A stretch of DNA of 64,000 bases. It comes from Anaerolineales bacterium UBA2395. Its GTDB lineage: Bacteria > Chloroflexota > Anaerolineae > Anaerolineales > Villigracilaceae. The notes beneath the pieces were generated by a model, which saw only the letters and a list, made by a program, of their open reading frames with translations, had not been told where the DNA came from and did no database searches. Each line of letters starts with the position of its first letter. Position 1 is the first letter of the stretch. The stretch spans positions 34,498 to 98,497 of the forward strand of contig DDSH01000020.1 of NCBI GenBank assembly GCA_002343775.1. Direction: 5' to 3'. Below are positions 57,257 to 64,000 of this stretch, piece by piece. Position numbers and translations under genes: made by a program.

Positions 57257-58786
57257 TTAAGTGTGATAGTTAAATTTAGGATTTTTTCTGTTTTGAAGCC
57301 AAATCACAAGATCTCCAAGAAATGGAAGTGTGAACGTCCATGAGACGGTGAAGGGCGTCATGATCTTGAAGTAATCCCAGTATGCTGCCAATGGTCCGGT
57401 GAGACCCCATTCCCAATATCGCCAATGCCAGCGCCATAGGATGTAATAACTCAAGATACTGAATTCCACCGCCAGGCAAAAGAGGAAAGTCCGCCAGAAG
57501 GAGCGTGAGTTCAGGTTTAACGCTGCAAAAGGCAATAGCCACAACGGATACCAGATGCGGAAGGCATTGGTCGTGTAGATCAGTGCAAAAAAAGATAAAA
57601 AGCCCGCTTCGAGCAAGGTCAATCTTTTTCGCAGCAACGCAAGCATGATGAACGTGTAGATCGCGAGAAAAACGCTGCGCGAGTGCGCAAGGATCAATCC
57701 TGCACCATCTGGCGCAATTTCTCGGACGATGACAAACAAGGCGTACGCCGGTGAAAAACTTCTTCGGGCGAAGGACTGCAAGATGCCATTGAAAACATCC
57801 GGGAAAGGACCCATCAACCGGTATAGGCTGAGAAAAACCCCCAGAAAAATAGCGGCCATTCCCAGTCCGCGCAGGAAGCGTTCTCTCCACGTGGTCGTCT
57901 CCATTAGAACAGTCACACCGAAAAGGGGTAAAAGAATTAAAGCGGGTAGTTTAATCAATGATGCAAGTGTCAGCGCGAACGTTGCCCATGCCCAGCTGCC
58001 GCGCTGCCAGAGAATTAATCCCAATGTGATGAAGGCGACCATCCAGATGTCGTTGTGACCGTTACCAATCGCTTCGAGCAGGACGAAGGGGTTGAGTGCA
58101 AAAAACGCCAGAGCCGTGGCTTCGCTGACGGCGTTTCCTGTATCTTGCTGGCGCACCTGCCAGCCGATGAGCCATGCCGTGCCGAGGTATGCCAGCAGCG
58201 CGATGATCTTCATGGCGAGGATTCCGCCTGCGATGTCTGTGATGCCCAACTGAATGGGGAGGCGTGCCATACCCTCCCAAACTGGTCCATATGGCGAGGT
58301 TTTATCGACATACTCACCGGCAAGATGAATATATGGGTCGTCGGGAAAATTCTCCGGCGGGACGATGAGCGGATTGGCGTTGTACAAAACCCAATTCCGT
58401 GCGTTGACCACATATACCGCCACATCCAATGCTGTGATGGGGTATAAGCCGGTCAGAATGACCCCGCTGATGATTCCGAACCCAAGAATCCATTTCCGCA
58501 GGGATTTACTCGCTTCATGTTTTTGTTTGGAAAATTCATGTACCGCCCGTACGATGCGCCAGAATGCGAAGAACAGAAACCCCAAACCGAAGATGTAGAC
58601 CCAGACGAACCAGCGCATGTTGCGCAGGATAATCTCGAGGTCGAGCATTCTGCTCTCGGCGTAAATATATGGGACAAGCGGAAAGGCGATCAGGAAAACA
58701 AAATAAACGAGGATGGAGAATCCGCCCCATACCAGAATCTGGCTGCGAACGGTTTTCAGCGAAAGGGTTGATCTCATTGCCGACAT
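57257..58786 (-). CDS. Polytopic glycosyltransferase (GT87/mannosyltransferase-like)
   Basis: A 509-residue membrane protein with about 12 predicted helices. It resembles GT-C fold enzymes (GT87 or MptA/MptB-type mannosyltransferases) that use polyprenyl-phosphate sugars. The first outer loop contains the LDVAVYVVNARNWVLYNANP segment with an acidic residue, as needed for metal or base function. The loop YVDKTSPYGPVWE is typical of the family. Two close ATGs (58786 and 58777) are possible. The longer frame to 58882 would begin before a terminator and is rejected. It is separated by 113 bases from the acyltransferase genes downstream. Confidence 0.78.
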   Translation of the reverse strand: MSAMRSTLSLKTVRSQILVWGGFSILVYFVFLIAFPLVPYIYAESRMLDLEIILRNMRWFVWVYIFGLGFLFFAFWRIVRAVHEFSKQKHEASKSLRKWILGFGIISGVILTGLYPITALDVAVYVVNARNWVLYNANPLIVPPENFPDDPYIHLAGEYVDKTSPYGPVWEGMARLPIQLGITDIAGGILAMKIIALLAYLGTAWLIGWQVRQQDTGNAVSEATALAFFALNPFVLLEAIGNGHNDIWMVAFITLGLILWQRGSWAWATFALTLASLIKLPALILLPLFGVTVLMETTTWRERFLRGLGMAAIFLGVFLSLYRLMGPFPDVFNGILQSFARRSFSPAYALFVIVREIAPDGAGLILAHSRSVFLAIYTFIMLALLRKRLTLLEAGFLSFFALIYTTNAFRIWYPLWLLPFAALNLNSRSFWRTFLFCLAVEFSILSYYILWRWHWRYWEWGLTGPLAAYWDYFKIMTPFTVSWTFTLPFLGDLVIWLQNRKNPKFNYHT

Positions 58787-58811
58787 GCAATGGAGAATTA
58801 TACCTTGCGAG

Positions 58812-58848
58812 AAAAGACCATCCCGGTCGCGAAACGGGATGGTCTTTT
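58812..58848 (-). terminator. Rho-independent terminator
   Basis: Perfect 14-bp stem AAAAGACCATCCCG (58812-58825) with 58835-58848. It ends the lipoprotein gene at 58884 and separates it from the glycosyltransferase. Confidence 0.85.
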
Positions 58849-58883
58849 GTGGTGAATTGTTTGGCCTTTTTATAAAACGCAAT

Positions 58884-59891
58884 CTACTCGTTGATTAGTT
58901 TCTGCCACGTCAGCGGACCGACGATGCCATCGGCGGCGAGATTATGATCCGATTGGAAGTCTTTGACTGCGTTGGCGGTATCAGGACCAAAGATACCATC
59001 CACGGTAATGTTGTACCCAAATTTGTCGCGCAACAATCTCTGAATCGCACGTACTTCCTGTCCGGTTTTGCCTTGTTGCGCCTGAATGATGAGTGCCTTC
59101 CACGTTTCAGGACCGACGATGGCATCTTCTTTCAGGTTGTTTTGGGTCTGAAAGTCTTCAACCTTGGACTGGGTTTCATTCCCAAAGATTCCGTCTACAG
59201 CCAGATCGAATCCGCGCGCCCGTAACAGGTGCTGAATGGCAAAGACCTCCACACCGGTATCGCCTTTTTTGTAGGTGGGATAGTCCGCAGCAGCCTCCGC
59301 CGTGGCTTTGATCTGCACCCAGAACGGTCCAGTGGAAAGGGCAAAGATCAGACCGCCCGGCTCTTTGATCTTCCAGTTGCCCTTGTAGGTTCCCGGGCTT
59401 GCGGGAGCTGTCAGGTTGACAGAGACATCCACGGTCTGCCCTGGGGCGACTGCGCCGTTGGTCAACTGTTGGGAGTCCGGTCCGCCCATTTTGTCACCCG
59501 AGTCAAAGACCAGCTGATAGCCCGAGGTCCAGGTGCATGAACCGACGTTCTTCAATCGCCAGGTTTTGGTAAACGCCTTGTTGACCGTGATGTTGGTATT
59601 GTCTGGAATGGTGACATCTGAAACGAAGGACGCCATGTTACAGGGCAGGGATGTGGCAGTGATGGTCACGCCTGGAGGCGGCGCCTGGGTTGTGGCGGCT
59701 GCGGGCGGGGTGTCGGTGATGCTTTGCGGAGTGACAGTCGCCTGATTGCTATTTTGTGCTGCTGCGGTGATCGTCTGCGCTGCCAACGTGAAAATAATGC
59801 CTTCATTGCTCTCTGGTGTTCCGGAAGGCAGGTTGCAGGCTGAAAGGCTCAACACGCCGATCAGCAATAATGCCAGAAAACGGTGTTTCAT
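58884..59891 (-). CDS. Lipoprotein with NBR1-like Ig domain and two peptidoglycan-binding domains
   Basis: A 335-residue exported lipoprotein with lipobox LSAC, a Thr/Gln/Pro-rich linker, an Ig-like domain at about 90-190 (FTKTWRLKNVGSCTWTSGY, the NBR1-type pattern) and two PG_binding_1 domains (about 210-270 and 277-333). Each of these ends with VGPxTWxxLI. It probably holds onto the cell wall and displays the Ig domain. The start MKHRFLALLL at 59891 puts the signal peptide at the N-terminus, so the longer frame to 59939 is rejected. Confidence 0.9.
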   Translation of the reverse strand: MKHRFLALLLIGVLSLSACNLPSGTPESNEGIIFTLAAQTITAAAQNSNQATVTPQSITDTPPAAATTQAPPPGVTITATSLPCNMASFVSDVTIPDNTNITVNKAFTKTWRLKNVGSCTWTSGYQLVFDSGDKMGGPDSQQLTNGAVAPGQTVDVSVNLTAPASPGTYKGNWKIKEPGGLIFALSTGPFWVQIKATAEAAADYPTYKKGDTGVEVFAIQHLLRARGFDLAVDGIFGNETQSKVEDFQTQNNLKEDAIVGPETWKALIIQAQQGKTGQEVRAIQRLLRDKFGYNITVDGIFGPDTANAVKDFQSDHNLAADGIVGPLTWQKLINE

Positions 59892-59981
59892 CTCATTCTC
59901 CTTTTGATCCAGTGTATCCAACTCTCGCCGGTAATTCAATTTGACATTGGTACTACATCCCCGCGCGGAGATTAAAGCAGA

Positions 59982-60009
59982 CGATCCCCGAGATGTCTCT
60001 CAGGGATCG
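59982..60009 (-). terminator. Hairpin after mrp
   Basis: CGATCCCCGAG and its imperfect complement CTCAGGGATCG lie 21 bases after the mrp stop. It has only a short T-run, so it may be a weak terminator. Confidence 0.5.
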
Positions 60010-60029
60010 CCAATTACCAAATTACCAGG

Positions 60030-61103
60030 CTATTCAACGATATTGATCGGCAGGGTATTGTTCGTGCCCAATGCCGCCACGGAAACCTTTTGCGCGATCT
60101 TCTGCGAAATATCCACAAAAGCCTTTGCCGCTGCGGATTCGGGCGCACTCGTCACAATGGGTTTGCCGCTGTCGCCGCCGATGCGCACGTTCTGGTCGAT
60201 GGGCACTTTGCCGAGGAAGGTCGTTTCGGTGGCTTGCGCCAGTTGTTCGCCGCCGCCCGAACCGAACAAGTCCATGCGTGTGCCGTCTGGCAGGTCGAGG
60301 TACGACATGTTCTCGACCACGCCGAGGATGGGCACTTCGAGCGTCTTGAACATGTTGAGCCCGCGCCCGGCATCTTCGAGCGAAACCAGCTGCGGCAGGG
60401 TCACGATCACCGCACCGCTGAGCGGCAAAGCTTGTGCGAGCGAAAGTGCCGCATCGCCCGTGCCGGGGGGCAGGTCAACGATCAGGTAATCCAACTCGCC
60501 CCATTCCACATCACTCAGGAACTGGCGGATGGCGGAGTTGAGCATCGGTCCGCGCCAGATGAGCGGCTGCCCCGGTTTGACGAGCAAGCCCATCGAAACC
60601 ATTTTGATGCCATAGGCTTGCGCGGGGATGATGCGTGGTCCGTTGGGCGGCGGGAGTTTTTCCACGCCGAGCATGGTGGGTGTGTTGGGACCGTAAATAT
60701 CCGCATCCATCAACCCGACGCGGGCTCCCGATTGCGCCAAAGCCACTGCCACGTTGACAGAAACCGTAGACTTACCCACGCCGCCCTTGCCCGAACCGAT
60801 GGCAATGGCGTTGCGGATAGGCATGTTGACCAGCCCGCGCATGCGCCCATCATTGGGAACGTCTGAGTCCATTTTGATGTCGATGGTTTTTATACCTTCG
60901 ACGGTCTTGAGCGCATTGCGGCAGTCTGCTTCGATCTTGCCTTTCAATGGGCAGGCGGGCGTGGTGAGCATGACGGAAAACGAAACCTTGTCGCCATTAA
61001 TTTCAAGGTTGCGGATCATGTTCAGAGTCACAAGGTCCTGACCGAGGTCAGGTTCTTGAACCGTGCCGAGCGCTTTAAGTACAGCTTCTTTTGTTGAGGT
61101 CAT
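60030..61103 (-). CDS. mrp: Mrp/ApbC-family Fe-S carrier ATPase
   Basis: A 357-residue P-loop ATPase of the Mrp/NBP35 group that carries Fe-S clusters to target proteins. An N-terminal DUF59 (MIP18-like) domain covers residues 5-80. The deviant Walker A GSGKGGVGKSTVSVNVA is near 104, and a nearby Asp-rich Walker B follows (LIVDLPPGTGD). The C-terminal CxxC typical of NBP35 is replaced by a SYLDLPDG stretch near residue 272, so the usual cluster-binding pair is missing. It is downstream of the complex I genes, and NuoB/CD/I contain Fe-S clusters, so complex I assembly is a plausible job (inference). Confidence 0.9.
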   Translation of the reverse strand: MTSTKEAVLKALGTVQEPDLGQDLVTLNMIRNLEINGDKVSFSVMLTTPACPLKGKIEADCRNALKTVEGIKTIDIKMDSDVPNDGRMRGLVNMPIRNAIAIGSGKGGVGKSTVSVNVAVALAQSGARVGLMDADIYGPNTPTMLGVEKLPPPNGPRIIPAQAYGIKMVSMGLLVKPGQPLIWRGPMLNSAIRQFLSDVEWGELDYLIVDLPPGTGDAALSLAQALPLSGAVIVTLPQLVSLEDAGRGLNMFKTLEVPILGVVENMSYLDLPDGTRMDLFGSGGGEQLAQATETTFLGKVPIDQNVRIGGDSGKPIVTSAPESAAAKAFVDISQKIAQKVSVAALGTNNTLPINIVE

Positions 61104-61139
61104 TGATTCATCCTAAATGGAAATACAGATAAAAAGTAG

Positions 61140-61177
61140 ACATGTAGACAGGTGGAAAAGTTTGCCCGTCTACATGT
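61140..61177 (-). terminator. Terminator after nuoI
   Basis: Stem ACATGTAGAC (61140-61149) with 61168-61177. On the minus strand it is followed by TCTACTTTTTATC. It ends the nuo transcript before mrp. Confidence 0.7.
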
Positions 61178-61196
61178 TTTTCTGGTGTACTTGCAA

Positions 61197-61820
61197 TTAC
61201 GAAGCCGCGGGGGCAGCCGCATCCGCCTTGGCAGCCTTGGCGGCTTCCTTTGCCTTGCGGGCTTCCTCTTCGCGGTTGTAATTCAGCGGGCGAATTTCCG
61301 CGTAGTACGAGGCGGGTTTGAGCAGCTTTTCAAGGTTATACACGTTTCGCCCGTAGGAGGCGATGTCGAAATCGTGATCCATCTTGATTGCATCGAACGG
61401 GCAGTATTCGGCACAGAACCCGCAGTTCATGCAGATATCCATATCAATGTAGAACTCGGCAGGTTCGGGCACGGGTTTACCGGTCTGCGGGTTGTTGGTG
61501 CGCACGATCCAAATACACTGCGGCGGGCAGACCTTGGCGCAAATGCCGCATGAGGTGCAGCGTGGTTCCTTCTTGCCGTCTGCGCCCTCTTCGTAGACGA
61601 GGAACGGCACATAGCGGAATTCCTCCGGCTGGATCAATTGCTCTTCGGGGTACTGCACGGTGAAAATACCGCGTGTGTTCTTGGAGGAACGATGCGCCAC
61701 ACCTTCCTCAGTATAGTAGCGCTTTTTGCCGCGCAGCCACCATGAAATATCCTCAAGATAAGTATCAGTGAACCGCTTGAGGGTAACGCCAAGTCCTTTA
61801 AGAATACCTTTTCCATACAT
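61197..61820 (-). CDS. nuoI: NADH-quinone oxidoreductase subunit I
   Basis: A 207-residue peripheral-arm subunit with two 4Fe-4S clusters, motifs CTSCGICAKVCPP and CMNCGFCAEYCP (each with an additional Pro or Cys as usual). The N-terminus has the amphipathic helix that touches the membrane arm. The C-terminus is an Ala/Lys/Glu-rich extension (about 25 residues) not typical for the family. It is directly after nuoCD (18-base gap). NuoH, which often lies between the two, is not here. Confidence 0.95.
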   Translation of the reverse strand: MYGKGILKGLGVTLKRFTDTYLEDISWWLRGKKRYYTEEGVAHRSSKNTRGIFTVQYPEEQLIQPEEFRYVPFLVYEEGADGKKEPRCTSCGICAKVCPPQCIWIVRTNNPQTGKPVPEPAEFYIDMDICMNCGFCAEYCPFDAIKMDHDFDIASYGRNVYNLEKLLKPASYYAEIRPLNYNREEEARKAKEAAKAAKADAAAPAAS

Positions 61821-61838
61821 AGTGTCGGTTCTCCTGTG

Positions 61839-63584
61839 TTATCGATCCACTTCGCCCATCACAATGTCGAGCATTGCCAGCTGAGCGACGAAGTCCGCGA
61901 TCTTGCTGCCTGAACAAATCGTCTCCAACGCCGTCAGGTTGACAAAGGAAGGCGCGCGGACATGATAGCGGTATGGGTTCGGCTTGCCGTTGGACACGAC
62001 ATAGAAGCCGAGTTCGCCCTTCGGAGATTCAACGCGTCCATACGCTTCGCCAGCCGGGACCCGGACCTGGTACTGCGGTTTCTGCGAGTTGATCGGTCCC
62101 TCGGGGATCTGCTTGAGAGCCTGTTCCAGAATTCGCAGCGATTGGCGCATTTCATCGAAGCGGATGAGGTAGTTGTCCATCATGTCTCCGTGGTAGCGGA
62201 CTGCCACATCGAAATCGAAGCGGTCATAGACCGAGTACGGGTCGGCGCGGCGGATGTCGTACGGTACGCCGGCAGCGCGCAGGACGGGTCCCGTCACCGA
62301 ATACCTGATGGCATCTTCCGCATTCAAAACTTTCACGCCGGTCAGACGCGCCACCAGCACTTCGTTCTGGTTCAGGAAGCGTTCCATTTCATCGATCTTG
62401 GCGGGCAGGCGGTCGTGGACAAGGTCCTTGATCTTCTGCATCGCGTCTTCGGGCACATCGCGCACCACGCCGCCGAAGCGGAAGTAGTTGCACATCATGC
62501 GCGCGCCGGAGACGGCTTCGAAGATGTCGAGGATCAGTTCGCGTTCTTCGAAGGCATACAGCGAAGGCGTGTACATCGAACCAAGGTCGTTGATGAGCAT
62601 ACCGACAAAGATAAGATGGTTTTGGATACGGCTCATTTCTGCCATGATGACACGGATGTATTCCGCGCGTTCGGCAACAGGGATCTTCATCAGTTTTTCG
62701 ACCGTGGTCACATAACCGAAGTTATTCGCCATCGAGTTGAAATAATCGAGGCGGTCGGTGTAGGGGATGATTTGGAGGAAGGTGTTGCGTTCGCCGATCT
62801 TGTCGTGGTTGCGGTGCAGATAGCCCATGACGGGCTTCAAGCCGGTGATGGTCTCGCCGTTGAGGGTCACTGCCACGCGCAGTACGCCGTGCGTAGATGG
62901 GTGGTGCGGTCCCATATTGACGACAATGTGATCGGTCTTCATTTCGCCTTCGGTCAGCGGTTTGCTAACGCGTTCGAGCGAGGCGTACAGGTCTTTTTCG
63001 TCTTCGGGTTGGTAACTTTCCGGGTCAAAGTTCTCAGGGAATTTGAGGTTGTCGCGGAATGGGTTTTTCATCTCCGCAAAGACGTGTTTCCCATCGGGCC
63101 AGCGACTCTTGAACGGCTTGGCTTCTTCTTCAAAGAAACCTTCCTTGTAGTCCTTGCGCAGCGGGAAGCCCTCAAAACCCTCCCATAATAGAATGCGGCG
63201 CAGGTCGGGATGGTCAGTGAACTTGATGCCGTACAGGTCCCAGATCTCACGTTCCTGGTATTCCGCGCCCGCCCAAATGCCGACCATCGAAGGCAGCTCA
63301 ATCGGGTCGACACGCTCCACCTGCACCTTGAAGACCAGTCCCGGTCCTCCGGTGGTGCGGAAGGCATGATAGACGACTTCCATTTTATTTTCGGCGATGT
63401 AATCCACGCCGGTGACGTTGCTGAGCAGGTCGTAGCCGAACTCATCGCGTAGGGCGGTTGCCACTTCCACGAGGTTCTCTTTGTTGACGATGAAGCCCGA
63501 GTAGCCGGCGCGGCTGTCAGCGGTGACTTTCTCCGGGAAACGGGCAACCAGATCCACAGTCTGGGTTTGAAGCGCAGTAGCCAT
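61839..63584 (-). CDS. nuoC: NADH-quinone oxidoreductase fused subunit CD
   Basis: A 581-residue fusion. Residues 1-190 are NuoC (30 kDa; DLYGIKFTDHPDLRRILLWEGFEGFPLRKDY) and residues about 215-581 are NuoD (49 kDa; VNMGPHHPSTHGVLR, GYLHRNHDKIGE). The fusion is known from enterobacteria and others. In complex I the NuoD part with NuoB forms the quinone-binding site. Its ATG overlaps the nuoB stop by one base (TAATG). The final sequence GSKIADFVAQLAMLDIVMGEVDR is the usual NuoD end. Confidence 0.95.
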   Translation of the reverse strand: MATALQTQTVDLVARFPEKVTADSRAGYSGFIVNKENLVEVATALRDEFGYDLLSNVTGVDYIAENKMEVVYHAFRTTGGPGLVFKVQVERVDPIELPSMVGIWAGAEYQEREIWDLYGIKFTDHPDLRRILLWEGFEGFPLRKDYKEGFFEEEAKPFKSRWPDGKHVFAEMKNPFRDNLKFPENFDPESYQPEDEKDLYASLERVSKPLTEGEMKTDHIVVNMGPHHPSTHGVLRVAVTLNGETITGLKPVMGYLHRNHDKIGERNTFLQIIPYTDRLDYFNSMANNFGYVTTVEKLMKIPVAERAEYIRVIMAEMSRIQNHLIFVGMLINDLGSMYTPSLYAFEERELILDIFEAVSGARMMCNYFRFGGVVRDVPEDAMQKIKDLVHDRLPAKIDEMERFLNQNEVLVARLTGVKVLNAEDAIRYSVTGPVLRAAGVPYDIRRADPYSVYDRFDFDVAVRYHGDMMDNYLIRFDEMRQSLRILEQALKQIPEGPINSQKPQYQVRVPAGEAYGRVESPKGELGFYVVSNGKPNPYRYHVRAPSFVNLTALETICSGSKIADFVAQLAMLDIVMGEVDR

Positions 63585-64000
63585 TATGCACCTTCCTTCG
63601 CTGCGGCAGCCTGTTTGATTTCCGTGTTGCGGCGCACATCGATTAAGTCCGGTCCTAAAATGGGCATGGGCACATAGTTCGAGTCCACTTTGCCTTTTTC
63701 ATACCAGCGCACTTTCTTGATGGATTGCTTGTCAATCTTTTCCTGAAGTTTGATCATTCCGGCGATCAGTGCTTGCGGGGTGGGAGGGCAGCCGGGAATG
63801 TAAACATCGACGGGCAGGAATTTGTCGATGCCAGCGACAACGTTGTAGCCTTCCTTGAAAGGTCCGCCGCTCGAGGCGCATGCGCCCATTGCCACCACGT
63901 ATTTCGGCTCGGGCATCTGGTTATACAAGCGGATGATGGATGGCAGCATTTTCTTTGTGACCGTTCCCGAAACCAGCATCATATCTGCCTGGCGCGGGGT
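63584..64000 (-). CDS. nuoB: NADH-quinone oxidoreductase subunit B (partial)
   Basis: The 138 visible residues are the C-terminal part of NuoB, which carries cluster N2 and feeds quinone reduction. The motifs [24 protein letters not shown] and PGCPPTPQA hold two of the four cluster ligands (C in GACA and PGCPP). The tandem Cys-Cys near the N-terminus lies outside the window. The frame is open through 64000. The C-terminal part after the fold has an extra Ala/Lys-rich tail. It overlaps nuoCD by one base. Confidence 0.93.
   Translation of the reverse strand, partial: TPRQADMMLVSGTVTKKMLPSIIRLYNQMPEPKYVVAMGACASSGGPFKEGYNVVAGIDKFLPVDVYIPGCPPTPQALIAGMIKLQEKIDKQSIKKVRWYEKGKVDSNYVPMPILGPDLIDVRRNTEIKQAAAAKEGA

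Noticed and set aside
61962..63188. Long plus-strand open frame (408 codons) antisense to nuoCD
   Set aside because: It is a shadow of nuoCD, with no ribosome site or family similarity.
1..64000. CRISPR arrays, prophage, insertion sequences, rRNA or tRNA genes
   Set aside because: No regularly spaced direct repeats, transposase or integrase motifs, and no recognisable tRNA T-loop or acceptor pattern in the short intergenic gaps. Absence by eye is not proof for tRNAs.

Overview
The window looks like a chromosomal segment of an anaerobic or facultative member of the Chloroflexota, probably Anaerolineae. This is inferred from gene content and is not proven. Pointers are an archaeal-type prolyl-tRNA synthetase, many lipoproteins with Thr/Pro-rich linkers, a fused NuoCD, a hoxEFUYH-type NiFe hydrogenase set and a selenocysteine formate dehydrogenase. 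Base composition looks fairly even, with no obvious prophage, insertion sequence, CRISPR array, rRNA or recognisable tRNA.

Left part (1-22218, nearly all minus strand). After a partial lipoprotein, a LysM/M23 lipoprotein and a CBS protein comes the main redox locus. Read in transcription order it holds an hnd-like module (NuoE, HATPase, 2Fe-2S thioredoxin-like protein, NuoF with two extra 4Fe-4S sites). Next is a complete hoxE-F-U/G-Y-H set, then a CBS protein, a hydrogenase maturation protease and formate dehydrogenase alpha. The dehydrogenase gene has an in-frame UGA at 4098-4100. A stem-loop follows with loop GGUCU at +19 to +23 after the UGA, the geometry recalled for E. coli fdhF, so it is one selenoprotein gene (2424-5204) and not two broken halves. 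An 18-bp palindrome matching the Rex (NADH/NAD+ sensor) operator, one base off consensus, lies in front of the first gene. Upstream are regulator-like genes (PHP, two DRTGG-like, CBS-HATPase) and an fdhD operon that also encodes a YHS-like protein, a GH13 glucosidase, a cytochrome b5-like protein and a polytopic membrane protein.

Middle part (22332-50930). Mostly housekeeping and small operons: TrmO-like protein, tyrosine phosphatase, GNAT, RRM protein, formimidoyltransferase-cyclodeaminase, M23 lipoprotein, acetyl-CoA synthetase, FAD oxidase, a HEAT-like/hydrolase fusion, proS, a LOG-like protein, MazG-like pyrophosphohydrolase, CCA-adding enzyme, a membrane-spanning STAND NTPase, a DUF2726-like protein, an autoregulated GbsR operon, M20 and PIG-L hydrolases, a PSP1 protein and phosphofructokinase. 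Several intergenic inverted repeats occur here, plus a candidate small RNA or attenuator at about 38840-38945.

Right part (51227-64000). Five acyltransferase-like genes (GNAT/FemAB fold) of two paralogous families sit next to a polytopic glycosyltransferase, suggesting envelope or glycan modification. They are followed by a lipoprotein with an NBR1-like Ig domain and two peptidoglycan-binding domains, an Mrp-type Fe-S carrier, and complex I genes nuoI, nuoCD and nuoB (cut by the window edge).
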